Origin: RYN-431 sp036388295
GTDB taxonomy: Bacteria; Planctomycetota; Phycisphaerae; Tepidisphaerales; Tepidisphaeraceae
Direction of reading: 5' to 3'
Length of the DNA stretch: 36,102 bases
Assembly (NCBI GenBank): GCA_036388295.1
Contig: DASVSC010000104.1
Coordinates: 1 to 36,102 of the forward strand
The notes beneath the pieces are model-generated. The model ran no database searches, was not told the DNA's origin, and saw only the letters and a program-made list of their open reading frames with translations. The position numbers were made by a program, and so were the translations under genes. Each line of letters begins with the position of its first letter. Position 1 is the first letter of the stretch. This document shows, piece after piece, positions 22,675 to 30,787 of the stretch.

Positions 22675-22780
22675 CGCAGATGGACGCAGATGAACGCGGA
22701 TAAGAAAGAATTAGAAGGATTGGACTGCAACGCGTAAACCCGACTTGGTCTTTCTTGTTCTTATCCGCGTCCATCTGCGG
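22675..22780. repeat. Long inverted repeat with CGCAGATGAACG units after galM
   Basis: Arms at 22675-22710 and 22751-22780 pair (left CGCAGATGGACGCAGATG, then GAACGCGGATAAGAAAGAA; the right arm is the complement with small differences). It is the same family as the repeat at 30034-30128. Confidence 0.8.
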
Positions 22781-22790
22781 CCCCAACACC

Positions 22791-23378
22791 ATGCACGACG
22801 CCGAACTCATCCTCCTCGCCGGCGGCTCTAGTTCCCGCATGGGCACCGACAAGCTGCGCCTGCGCGACGCCAGCGGCCGACTGCTCGTCGAACGGTGGTT
22901 CGAACGATTGAACTGGCTGCTGCCGCCGCGGCTGGTGCTGACGCCGGGCGCGACGCCGCCCACCGAACTGGCGGCGTGGCCCGTGCTGCACGACGCGATG
23001 AGCGGCGAAGGCCCGCTGCGCGGCGTGGCCACGGCGCTGGCAGCGACGGCGACGACGTGGCTGGTCGTCGTGGCCGTCGACACGCCCGGCATTGGCGGCC
23101 CGCAAATCGATTGGCTGCTGGGCCGCCGCCCCGCCGACCCGTCCGCCCGGCTTTGGATGACCCGCCGGCCGAGTGGCATCGAGCCGTTCCCGCTGCTGAT
23201 TCACCGCGACATGACCGGCCCCGTCGCCGCCCGCCTGCACGCCGCCCGCCGTTCCCTGCACGACTTGGCCGACGAACGCCTGGCCCGCGTCGCCGACGCC
23301 CCGGCCGACTGGCCGCCCGCCGTCTGGCAAAACCTGAACCGGCCGGAAGACCTGACGGCGTATCTGTCGCCAGGGTGA
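22791..23378 (+). CDS. MobA-like nucleotidyltransferase
   Basis: A 195-residue protein starting at ATG 22791, just after a hairpin repeat and without a ribosome site. The N-terminal signature LILLAGGSSSRMGTDKLRL matches the NTP-binding loop of MobA/MocA-type enzymes, and VVVAVDTPGIGGPQIDWLL supplies the metal-binding Asp (position of the usual DxP). The MobA text GEGPLRGVATAL is also present. MobA links GMP to molybdopterin; other members transfer CMP or other nucleotides. No other molybdenum-cofactor gene is near, so the specific substrate is open. The C-terminus (WQNLNRPEDLTAYL) matches the NxNTPEDL ending of MobA. Confidence 0.8.
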   Translation: MHDAELILLAGGSSSRMGTDKLRLRDASGRLLVERWFERLNWLLPPRLVLTPGATPPTELAAWPVLHDAMSGEGPLRGVATALAATATTWLVVVAVDTPGIGGPQIDWLLGRRPADPSARLWMTRRPSGIEPFPLLIHRDMTGPVAARLHAARRSLHDLADERLARVADAPADWPPAVWQNLNRPEDLTAYLSPG

Positions 23379-23403
23379 CCGGCGGGAGCGGGAACCCGCG
23401 GCG

Positions 23404-24738
23404 TTAACCGCCCGAGCGGAGTGCGTAAATCAGCGCCGCCGTTTGAAGCGCCGTGACGGCCGCCAACCCGGCGACGGCCAGCTTGCGCCGCGTCGGCCCC
23501 ATCGCCCCGCCGCACGCCGCCGCGGCCAGGATCAGCCAGATCAGCACGAACGGCTCGTAGTAGCGCTGCCACACCAGTCCGTTGGCCGCCTGCACGAGAG
23601 TAAAGCCGGCGAGGGCGGCCGCCAGCACGGATCGTTCCCGCACCGGCAGGCGTGCCAGGGCGGCCGCGACGACTGCGCCGCCGAGTGTTGCCAGCCCGAC
23701 GATCAGCGGTGATCGGCCCCCGACGGTCGGCAGCTTCAGCACCAGGTTCCACAGGCCGGACCGGCGCGACAGGTCGTTGTAAGTCGTCTCCGGCAAGATG
23801 CCGACAACGAAGCCGGCCGCCGCGCCGAGCAGCATCAAGCGCACGACGCGGCGCGATCGCGCCGTCGGCCAGACCCAGGCCAGCAGCGGCGTGCCGAACA
23901 GACCGATCAGGGCCAGCACCATCGCCGGGGCGGCCGGCGCGACGCCGCCCATCTTTGTCGCCAGCGGCAGATCGACGCCCGAGCCCGGCCGAAACGCCGG
24001 CGGCGTCAGGCCGTGCCAGAGCGACACCAGCCACGCCAGCACCGCCAGCGCCGGCAGCATCGCGACGCCGGCCAGGAGGGCAGTTCTGAGATAGGACGAC
24101 GGTGCGTTGCTCACGGGCCGCAGCGCTTCGATCGGATCGACCGAGGGGCCTGTCGCCGAGCGGATTCGCCCGGACAAACCTGCCCCGACCGCGAACGGCA
24201 GCAGCGCCCAGGCGTGCGATTGCCGGGTAAAGACCAGCAGCGCCAGCACGGCCGCCGATCCGGCGTAAAGTGGCCACCCGTTCGTTCGTATCGCCAACAG
24301 CAGGGCGATCGTCAGCAGCAGCCACGCGGCGTTGTCCGGCAGCGCCCATGCCGCCGAATTGATTACGTAGTAGGACGTCGCCAGTGGCAGCGCCAGCCAC
24401 GCCGCACGCGCGTTATTCCGGTCCGCGGCGGCTGATGCCAATAGAAACACCAGTGCCACGCCGAATGTCGCGCCGACGAGCCGGAGCAGCGCGACGTCAT
24501 TGCTGACAAAGCGCGCCGCGGCCGCGAGCACGAGATGGTATCCGGGCGACGTCGCCGAAGAGTAGTTGCTGAGATCGACGTGCGGCCATTGGCCGGCGAA
24601 CTGACGGACGGCGGGCAGATGGAACAGATTCTGGTCGACGGCCACGCTGGCCGGCTGCCGGCCGAACAGCGCGACGAGCGTCGCGAGCAGGAGGAAGGCC
24701 CCGACGACCGCGATAGGGTTAAGCCGGCTTGGTGTCAT
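23404..24738 (-). CDS. Polytopic GT-C-type glycosyltransferase, ALG10-like
   Basis: A 444-residue membrane protein from ATG 24738 (MTPSRLNPIAVVGAFLL), overlapping the GT2 gene stop by 20 bp. About ten hydrophobic segments alternate with short loops. After the first, the periplasmic loop reads VDQNLFHLPAVRQFAGQWPHVDLSNYSSATSPGYHLVL. This resembles the DEiFHipqaQxY...W...ITTxPGLY motif of ALG10/DIE2 glucosyltransferases, with Asp replaced in context (VDQN for xDEx). GT-C enzymes use lipid-linked sugars. With the double GT2 gene it probably acts on a lipid-linked glycan. Other GT-C or PMT-like families are possible. Confidence 0.65.
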   Translation of the reverse strand: MTPSRLNPIAVVGAFLLLATLVALFGRQPASVAVDQNLFHLPAVRQFAGQWPHVDLSNYSSATSPGYHLVLAAAARFVSNDVALLRLVGATFGVALVFLLASAAADRNNARAAWLALPLATSYYVINSAAWALPDNAAWLLLTIALLLAIRTNGWPLYAGSAAVLALLVFTRQSHAWALLPFAVGAGLSGRIRSATGPSVDPIEALRPVSNAPSSYLRTALLAGVAMLPALAVLAWLVSLWHGLTPPAFRPGSGVDLPLATKMGGVAPAAPAMVLALIGLFGTPLLAWVWPTARSRRVVRLMLLGAAAGFVVGILPETTYNDLSRRSGLWNLVLKLPTVGGRSPLIVGLATLGGAVVAAALARLPVRERSVLAAALAGFTLVQAANGLVWQRYYEPFVLIWLILAAAACGGAMGPTRRKLAVAGLAAVTALQTAALIYALRSGG

Positions 24739-26494
24739 GAACGGGCCCGGCGGCTGCGGCCGCTTGCGGCCGCGCGGCACCGGCGCTGCGGACGGCGTAG
24801 AGCTTGTCCTGATACAACGTCGAGATCATGTATTCGTAATTGGCCATCAACCAAGCCAGCCGCCAGCCGGCGCGGCCGTCGAGGAAGCCGAAACGGAACA
24901 GGTACATGTAGACCCACCGCAGCAACGGCCGGAACGGAATACGGGGCCAGATCCGGCGTCGCATCCACTGGCGGAGCCGCAGATGCTTCTGGAACAGTTT
25001 CCGCGTCGGCACGACGGTCTCGGGCTGTAGTCGCTGGCGCAGCCATTCGTCGCTTTCCAGGTCGGCATAGTGGATGTGTTTTTCAATGAACTCGGCGATC
25101 TGCTCGTCGCGCACGTGCAGCAGAACGTTCTTCAGTGATTTAGTCGGGCCGGTGCAGATCATGTGCTCGTGCACGCTGCGGTCTTCGTACCACGCGCGCC
25201 CGTGGCGGAACAGACGCAGGTTCCACGACGGGTACAATCCGCCGTGACGAATGCGGCTGCCCATCCAGATGAGCTGGCGGTTAATGAACGTGCCGTCGGT
25301 CGTCGTGTCGACCGACAGCGTCGCCACGATTTCCGCCGCCAAGGCCGCCGTGATTTTTTCGTCGGCGTCCAGAATCAGGACCCACGGGCTCTCGAACGGC
25401 AGGTTCTGCAGTCCCCAGTTCTTCTGCTTCGAATAGTTCTCGAACCGGTGCTTGAACACCCGCGCCCCGGCCTGTTCGGCTAGGCGGACCGTGTCGTCGG
25501 TGCTGAAGGAATCGAGCACGAACACCGGGCCCAGGTTCAGCGCGTTTTTCACCGTCTCGGCGATCCGTGACGCCTCGTTGAACGTCGGGATCAACACCTC
25601 CACCAGCGGCGGGCGCTGAATGGGCGCAGGTTGAATGTCGCCGATCAATTTCGGCAGCGACGGGGCCCGGCGGGCTTCGGCTTCCATTTCGTTGATCTTG
25701 ATCTCGATCCAAGATTCGTACATCGAAATCATCAGGCAGTACCGAAGGCCCGCCAGCCCGTCCAACCAGCCGCTGTTGAGGAAGAAGCTGATAAACAGCC
25801 GGAACAGGGCGCGTGCCCGCAGGCGGTAGCTCCAGTTCTTGATCGCCCGCCGGCGCTGCATCGGGTCGGACTGGAACACGCTGCCGATACTCGGGGCCGG
25901 CCCCTGACGCGCTTTCACGCCTTCGATCGCCTCGCGCGTGCTGTAATAATTGTGTTTTTGGTACCAGCGTCTCAGCCCGCCGTTAAAGCTGTAATGGATG
26001 AAGTGTTCACTGAGTTCGCCGATCGAACCGTCGACGATCGGGTGCACGTTCGTCTCGCGCATTTCGTAATTCACGCGGTCCGGACGCACCAGGCGTAAGA
26101 TCCAGACCGGGTAACTCGTCGCGTGGCGGATCCAGCAGCCGAGGTACATGTTCTTGTACCGCAGCCGGTAGGCACAGTGCGTGGTGTCGGGGTCGCAGGC
26201 GACCTGAACGATTTCCCGTCCCAACTCCGGCGGCACCCGCTCGTCGGCGTCGCAGATGTACACCCAATCGTGCTTGAACTTCGTCTCGTGCAGGCCGAAG
26301 TTCCTCTGTTTCCACTCCGTGTCGAACTCCCGCTGCAGAACGCGGACGTTGGGAAAAGCCTGCGCGATTTCAACCGTGCGGTCGGTCGAAAAGCTGTCGA
26401 GCAGGACGATGTCGTCGCTGAAGGACAAACTCTCCAGGCACTCGGCGATGTTAATGTCTTCGTTCTTAGTCAGGATCAGGACACTGACGCTCAT
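24719..26494 (-). CDS. Fusion of two GT2 glycosyltransferase domains
   Basis: A 591-residue protein with two complete, related GT2 domains. The first (~1-260) begins MSVSVLILTKNEDINIAECL, has DIVLLDSFSTDRTVEIA and the CDADERVP metal motif. The second (~305-560) begins VEVLIPTFNEASRIAETVKN, has PVFVLDSFSTDDTVRLAEQ and the LDADEKI motif. Both continue with a WILRLVRP/WNLRLFR block and a late His-rich segment (HFIHYSF; EKHIHYADLE), as in WaaE/KdtX-type LPS core glucosyltransferases. There is no transmembrane segment apart from weak C-terminal hydrophobic stretches. It precedes and overlaps the GT-C gene. The duplication suggests addition of two sugars or two linkages by one protein. Confidence 0.85.
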   Translation of the reverse strand: MSVSVLILTKNEDINIAECLESLSFSDDIVLLDSFSTDRTVEIAQAFPNVRVLQREFDTEWKQRNFGLHETKFKHDWVYICDADERVPPELGREIVQVACDPDTTHCAYRLRYKNMYLGCWIRHATSYPVWILRLVRPDRVNYEMRETNVHPIVDGSIGELSEHFIHYSFNGGLRRWYQKHNYYSTREAIEGVKARQGPAPSIGSVFQSDPMQRRRAIKNWSYRLRARALFRLFISFFLNSGWLDGLAGLRYCLMISMYESWIEIKINEMEAEARRAPSLPKLIGDIQPAPIQRPPLVEVLIPTFNEASRIAETVKNALNLGPVFVLDSFSTDDTVRLAEQAGARVFKHRFENYSKQKNWGLQNLPFESPWVLILDADEKITAALAAEIVATLSVDTTTDGTFINRQLIWMGSRIRHGGLYPSWNLRLFRHGRAWYEDRSVHEHMICTGPTKSLKNVLLHVRDEQIAEFIEKHIHYADLESDEWLRQRLQPETVVPTRKLFQKHLRLRQWMRRRIWPRIPFRPLLRWVYMYLFRFGFLDGRAGWRLAWLMANYEYMISTLYQDKLYAVRSAGAARPQAAAAAGPVHDTKPA

Positions 26495-26584
26495 GGTGGC
26501 TCCGCAGTCGCGACGAACAGTCGAACGGCCTTTAATCGGGTTCCGGGCGGAGGTCGCCGCTGGGTTCGGCCGGGGCGGCAGGCG

Positions 26585-26611
26585 TTGACACCGTTATGAC
26601 GATCTGACAAT
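26585..26611 (+). promoter_or_regulatory. Weak promoter candidate for the acetyltransferase
   Basis: TTGACA at 26585-26590 is a perfect -35; GACAAT at 26606-26611 is a 4/6 match at a short 15-base spacing. Transcription would start within a few bases of GTG/ATG 26622-26625, so the message may be nearly leaderless. Confidence 0.3.
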
Positions 26612-26621
26612 ACAGCACAGT

Positions 26622-27179
26622 GTGATGGCCGATCAAGTTCTGACCGATCGCAATTCCAGTCCCTGGACGCGCCGTGACAACGTCCGCCGTGTGTTGTGGT
26701 ATCTGGTCCGTCGCACGCTCTTCCGCTACTCCTTCCGCACCTGGTTCCGCTGGCGGGCCGCCTGGCTGCGCCTGTTCGGTGCCAGGCTGGCGTCTAACGT
26801 CTACGTCCGCCGCACGGCCAGCATTGAAATGCCGTGGAACCTGGTCGCCGGGGAATACACGTCGATCGGCGATCACGCCGTCATCTACTCTCTCGGCACG
26901 ATCACCCTCGGGCGTTATGTGACCATCAGTCAATACGCGCACCTTTGCGCCGGCACGCACGACACCCGCGACCGGCGCATGCGCCTGCTGTGCCCGCCGA
27001 TCACCATCGGCGACGACGCCTGGATTGCCGCCGACGCCTTCGTGGGGCCGGGCGTGACGATCGGCGCTCGCACCATTCTCGGGGCGCGCTCCAGCGCGTT
27101 CTCGGACCTGCCCCCGGACGTAGTCGCCGTCGGCCTGCCGGCCAAACCCATTAAAGCGCGGGTCTTCACCGCGGAGTAA
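26622..27179 (+). CDS. WcaF-like O-acetyltransferase (left-handed beta-helix)
   Basis: A 185-residue protein; start GTG 26622 or ATG 26625. The N-terminal helical part (LVRRTLFRYSFRTWFRWRAAWLRLFGARLASN) leads into hexapeptide repeats: VYVRRTASIEMPWNLVAGEYTSIGDHAVIYS, ITLGRYVTISQYAHL and ITIGDDAWIAADAFVGPGVTIGARTILGARS. The catalytic His is in LCAGTHDTRD, and the end VVGLPAKPIKAR-type text (VAVGLPAKPIKAR) is typical of WcaF/NodL acetyltransferases. Such enzymes transfer acetyl from acetyl-CoA to sugars of exopolysaccharide. It reads away from the GT2 fusion and toward the GT4 gene. Confidence 0.88.
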   Translation: MMADQVLTDRNSSPWTRRDNVRRVLWYLVRRTLFRYSFRTWFRWRAAWLRLFGARLASNVYVRRTASIEMPWNLVAGEYTSIGDHAVIYSLGTITLGRYVTISQYAHLCAGTHDTRDRRMRLLCPPITIGDDAWIAADAFVGPGVTIGARTILGARSSAFSDLPPDVVAVGLPAKPIKARVFTAE

Positions 27180-27288
27180 CCCTTCGCCCACGACCGGCAG
27201 CGCGTTGCCATAAAACGCTGATTCGTCCCGGCGACCTCCACCGCGTCATCACCGACGCAAGACGACGCGGCATCCGGCGTGGGTCGTC

Positions 27289-28443
27289 CTAAGCCACACT
27301 GCCGTAATGCGTCTTCCACCGCTCGGCGATGGGCAGCCAGTCGTAGTGTTTCAGCGCGAACGCCCGCGCCCGCGCGCCGGCGGCGGCGCGGCGGGCGGGG
27401 TCGGCGGCCCAGCGCTCGATCGCGCGCGCGGCGCTGTCGACGTCGCACGGCACCACTTCGCCCACGTCCTGCCCGGCCATGTGTTCGGCGAAGTTCACGC
27501 GGTCCGAAATCAGCGCCGCCGTGCCGGCCGCCAGTGCTTCCAGCACGACGATGCCGAAGTTTTCCTGGTGGCTCGTCAGCACGAACAAGTCCGCGTCCGC
27601 CAACGCGGCCACGCGATCGCGGCCCAGGAGCATGCCGGTAAAAATAACGCGGTCGGCCACGCCGTACTGCTTCACCAGGCCGCGTACGACGTCGACGTAC
27701 CCGCCGTCGTCCGGCCCGGCCAGCACCAGGCGCGCGTCGGGCGCATTGGCCTTGGCGAAGGCGGGGATCAGGATTTCCAGGCCCTTCTGCAGGTGCATGC
27801 GGCCCAGGAAAATCAGCACGGTTCGGCCGGCGAGATCGGGGTAATGCGCGCGAAACGTGCCGGCCGGCGGAAGCGTTTCGAACTCCGTCAGGTCCAGCCC
27901 CAGCGCCTGAATCAACGGCCGCGCCTTCAGCCCCATCGGCCGCAACTGGCGGGCTTCTTCGTCGGTCGTGAAATGGATCGCGGCGGCGCGGTCCAGGTCG
28001 TGCCGCAGGCGCAGCGCCAGGTAGAGCCGCTTGCGCACCGGGCTCAGCGACATGCTCCACGGCGACAACATGCCGTGCGCGCTGACGACGTACGGCTTGC
28101 GCTGTTGCCGGCAGGCGCGCATGACCTGGTGGTAAATGTCTTCCCACGGCCCGTGAATGTGCGCGACGTCCGCCGCGGCAACGGCGGCGTTGGCAGCCGT
28201 GCGGTTGCCGCGCGACCAGTGCGCCAACCGCCGGATCACCGGGCCGACCATTGTCACCTTCACGCCGATCGCCCGCAGTTCGTCGACCGCGCGGTTGTCT
28301 TCGTCGGCCTGGTACGACGACAGGATCGACACGTCCAGTCCCACGCGCGCCTGCGCCGTCGCCAGGCCGATCAGGGACATCACGACGCCCCCCTTTTGCC
28401 GGTCCAGGCCGCTGATTACGTGCACCACGCGCATCGATCGCAT
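27289..28443 (-). CDS. GT4-family glycosyltransferase
   Basis: A 384-residue GT-B enzyme, start at 28443 (MRSMRVVHVISGLDRQKGG) or the ATG three codons on. The N-terminal domain has ISGLDRQKGGVVMSLIGLA and HIHGPWED. The C-terminal domain has the usual FLGRMHLQKGLEILIPAF, RLVLAGPDDGGY and the EX7E motif ENFGIVVLE within TSHQENFGIVVLEALAAG, which binds the nucleotide sugar. The acceptor is unknown. There is no membrane segment. It converges with the acetyltransferase gene; a 109-bp gap between their stops shows no clear terminator. The role is probably in building the same surface glycan. Confidence 0.93.
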   Translation of the reverse strand: MRSMRVVHVISGLDRQKGGVVMSLIGLATAQARVGLDVSILSSYQADEDNRAVDELRAIGVKVTMVGPVIRRLAHWSRGNRTAANAAVAAADVAHIHGPWEDIYHQVMRACRQQRKPYVVSAHGMLSPWSMSLSPVRKRLYLALRLRHDLDRAAAIHFTTDEEARQLRPMGLKARPLIQALGLDLTEFETLPPAGTFRAHYPDLAGRTVLIFLGRMHLQKGLEILIPAFAKANAPDARLVLAGPDDGGYVDVVRGLVKQYGVADRVIFTGMLLGRDRVAALADADLFVLTSHQENFGIVVLEALAAGTAALISDRVNFAEHMAGQDVGEVVPCDVDSAARAIERWAADPARRAAAGARARAFALKHYDWLPIAERWKTHYGSVA

Positions 28444-28493
28444 GCTATCCGCGGCGTCGTCCGGTGCCACATCGGGCAATCCTCGCGGGGGCA

Positions 28494-28576
28494 ATGGCCG
28501 CGGGTGTGAACCCGCGCGAGAACGTTTCCGGTTTGCAGCGACGATCGGGTTCGCGCGGGTTTACACCCGCGGCCAT
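28494..28576. repeat. Inverted repeat between GT4 and phosphomutase genes
   Basis: Arms at 28494-28523 and 28549-28576 (28-30 bp, few mismatches; GGCCGCGGGTGTGAACCCGC and its near complement) in the divergent gap between the two genes. Each arm also holds an internal GCGGG...CCCGC palindrome. Confidence 0.85.
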
Positions 28577-28640
28577 CGCGGCGTCGCAGTTGCGTGGGAC
28601 GCCGGTCTCAAGACAATGCCCGCTTCGAAGGGAATCGAAC

Positions 28641-30014
28641 ATGGAAGCACTCATGATCGGCGTCAGCGGCCTGCGCGGCACGGTGGGCGGCACGCTCACC
28701 CCGCAGGTGGCGCTGCGCATGGCGGCGGCGTTCGCCGTCTGGCTGAAGCGCGGCAACGGGCCGAAGAACGGGAAGCATTTCAAAGTCGTCGTCGGCCGCG
28801 ACGGCCGGCCCAGCGGGCCGTTCGTGCGCGACGCGGTGATGTCGGCCCTGCACGCCAGCGGCATCGAAGCGGTCGACCTGGACGTCGTCACCACGCCCGG
28901 CGTGGCGATGATGATCCAGCACACGGCGTCTGACGGCGGCCTGGTCATCACCGCCAGCCACAACCCGATCCAATGGAACGGCATCAAGTTGCTGAACTCA
29001 GGCAGCGTCGCCCCGCCGCCGCCGGACGTGAAGGAAATCCGCCGGCTTTATGACGAGCAGGCGACGGATTACGTACGCGTGGAACACTTGATCAACCCGT
29101 CGAAGAACGGCGACACGCACGCCCTGCACACCAAAACCATTCTCAGTTATGTCGACGTGCTGGGAATTAGTTCCAAGCGGTACAAAGTCGTGCTCGACAG
29201 CGTCAACGGTGCCGGCTGCGTGGCCACGAACACGCTGCTGAGCAAGCTCGGCTGCAGCGTCATCCACATCAACAACACGCCCAACGGCCAGTTCCCGCAC
29301 GAGCCGGAACCGACGGAAGCGAACCTGACGGGCCTGGCCGAAGAAGTGAAACGACAGAAGGCCGTCGTCGGCTTCGCGCAGGACCCGGACGCCGACCGCC
29401 TGGCCCTGATCGACGAGAACGGCCGCTACATCGGCGAGGAATATTCGCTCGCCCTCGTCAGCCGCTGGCTGCTGAGCAAACGGCCGGGCGTGGCGGTGAC
29501 GAACCTGAGCACCAGCCGCATGATCGACGACATCGCCGCCGCCAACGGCAGCCGCGTCATCCGCACGCCCGTCGGCGAAGCGAACGTCGTCGACACCATG
29601 ATCCGCGAAAAAGCCGTCGCCGGCGGTGAAGGCAACGGCGGCGTGATCGACCTGCGCGTCGTCCCCGGCCGCGACAGTCTGGTCGGCATGGCGTACGTCC
29701 TGCAACTGCTGGCCAGCACGGGCAAAACCCTGTCGCAACTGGTGGACGAGTTCCCGAGATACGAGATCGTCAAAACGAAGTTCGAATGCCGCCGCGAAGA
29801 CGCCGACCGTGCCGTGGCCGCGTTGAAAGAGGCCTTCGCCAGTGAAAAACTCGACGTGCAGGACGGTCTGCGCATCGACTGGGCCGACAGCTGGGTGCAC
29901 GCCCGGGCGAGCAACACCGAGCCGATCATGCGCATCATCGCCGAAGCCCCGGACCGCGCGACGGCCGAGGCGCGAATTGCCGCGGTGCAGGACGTGGTTA
30001 AGCGCGTGCTGTGA
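28641..30014 (+). CDS. Phosphoglucosamine/phosphomanno-mutase family enzyme
   Basis: A 457-residue alpha-D-phosphohexomutase; start ATG 28641 with GAAGG upstream. Active-site text: TASHNP with Ser106 (phosphorylated), DPDADR (248-253, Mg site), GEGNGG (329-334, sugar specificity) and RASNTEP near the C-terminus (phosphate binding). GEGNGG rather than GEMSGH argues against a classic phosphomannomutase and resembles archaeal-type and planctomycete enzymes; GlmM-like activity is possible. The beginning GVSGLRGTVGGTLTP is typical. It makes sugar-1-phosphates for UDP- or GDP-sugars, in line with the neighbouring glycan genes. Confidence 0.9.
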   Translation: MEALMIGVSGLRGTVGGTLTPQVALRMAAAFAVWLKRGNGPKNGKHFKVVVGRDGRPSGPFVRDAVMSALHASGIEAVDLDVVTTPGVAMMIQHTASDGGLVITASHNPIQWNGIKLLNSGSVAPPPPDVKEIRRLYDEQATDYVRVEHLINPSKNGDTHALHTKTILSYVDVLGISSKRYKVVLDSVNGAGCVATNTLLSKLGCSVIHINNTPNGQFPHEPEPTEANLTGLAEEVKRQKAVVGFAQDPDADRLALIDENGRYIGEEYSLALVSRWLLSKRPGVAVTNLSTSRMIDDIAAANGSRVIRTPVGEANVVDTMIREKAVAGGEGNGGVIDLRVVPGRDSLVGMAYVLQLLASTGKTLSQLVDEFPRYEIVKTKFECRREDADRAVAALKEAFASEKLDVQDGLRIDWADSWVHARASNTEPIMRIIAEAPDRATAEARIAAVQDVVKRVL

Positions 30015-30033
30015 CTGACCGATAAAAAGAGTG

Positions 30034-30128
30034 GCCGCAGATGAACGCAGATGAACGCAGATGAACGCAGATGAACGCAGATAAGAAATAGTTTTGTCTT
30101 ATCCGCGTTCATCTGCGTCCATCTGCGG
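30034..30128. repeat. Long inverted repeat with four tandem ATGAACGCAG units
   Basis: The left arm contains four perfect 10-bp ATGAACGCAG copies (30041-30080); the right arm (30098-30128) has only two matching units. It lies between the mutase and rfbC, 23 bp before the rfbC start, and is related to the repeat at 22675-22780. Confidence 0.9.
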
Positions 30129-30150
30129 CTAACCCAAGCTTGGAGTACCG

Positions 30151-30702
30151 ATGACCGTTCAGCCGCTCGACATCCCCGACGTCAAACTGATTACCCCGAA
30201 GAAGTTCGGCGACCACCGCGGCTTCTTCGCCGAGACCTACAGCCGCAAAACCCTCGCGGCCGCCGGCATCGACGTGGAGTTCGTGCAGGACAACCATTCG
30301 CTCAGTGCCACCGCCGGCACGGTGCGCGCCCTGCACTTCCAGCTGCCGCCGTTCGCGCAGGACAAGTTGGTGCGCGTGCTGCGGGGCAGCATTCTGGACG
30401 TGGCCGTCGATATCCGAAAAGGCTCGCCCACGTTCGGCCGATTCGTGACCGCGAAGCTGACGGCCGAGGGGATGGAAATGTTCTTCGTGCCCATCGGCTT
30501 CGCCCACGGCTTCGTCACGCTGGAGCCGAACACCGAAGTGGCCTACAAGGTCACGAACTACTACGCCCCCACCCACGAACGCGGCCTCCGCTGGAACGAC
30601 CCGCAAATCGGCGTGCCGTGGGGCGTCGACGAAGCGAACGCGACGCTGAGCGGCAAAGACAAAATCGCGCCAATGCTGAAGGACGCGCCTGATCTCCTGT
30701 AG
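30151..30702 (+). CDS. rfbC: dTDP-4-dehydrorhamnose 3,5-epimerase
   Basis: A 183-residue cupin enzyme of the dTDP-L-rhamnose pathway, converting dTDP-4-keto-6-deoxyglucose to the 4-keto-rhamnose form. Catalytic residues are visible: His62 in TVRALHFQLPP, Lys72 in QDKLVRVLRG and Tyr132 in EVAYKVTNYY. Family text DHRGFFAETYSRKTL, FFVPIGFAHGF and GLRWNDPQIGVPW is complete. GGAG lies six bases before ATG. The stop codon TAG (30700-30702) is inside the left arm of a long inverted repeat. RfbA, RfbB and RfbD are not in the window. Confidence 0.96.
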   Translation: MTVQPLDIPDVKLITPKKFGDHRGFFAETYSRKTLAAAGIDVEFVQDNHSLSATAGTVRALHFQLPPFAQDKLVRVLRGSILDVAVDIRKGSPTFGRFVTAKLTAEGMEMFFVPIGFAHGFVTLEPNTEVAYKVTNYYAPTHERGLRWNDPQIGVPWGVDEANATLSGKDKIAPMLKDAPDLL

Positions 30703-30780
30703 GGCACGCCATTGCGTGCGCAACCCCGCCAGACTAATCACGTCGGGCCAATCAACGGCACGTAATAGCGTGCCGTACAG
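30697..30780. repeat. Inverted repeat at the rfbC end
   Basis: Arms 30697-30719 and 30758-30780 (23 bp, three mismatches) sit between the convergent rfbC and PEP-CTERM genes and could terminate both. The left arm begins CTGTAGGGCACGCC and includes the rfbC stop. Confidence 0.8.
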
Positions 30781-30787
30781 GATTGCC

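Noticed and set aside
27307..28509. Long plus-strand frame opposite the GT4 gene
   Set aside because: Composition (H, R, A, V, Q-rich) is that of an antisense frame; the GT4 motifs are on the other strand.
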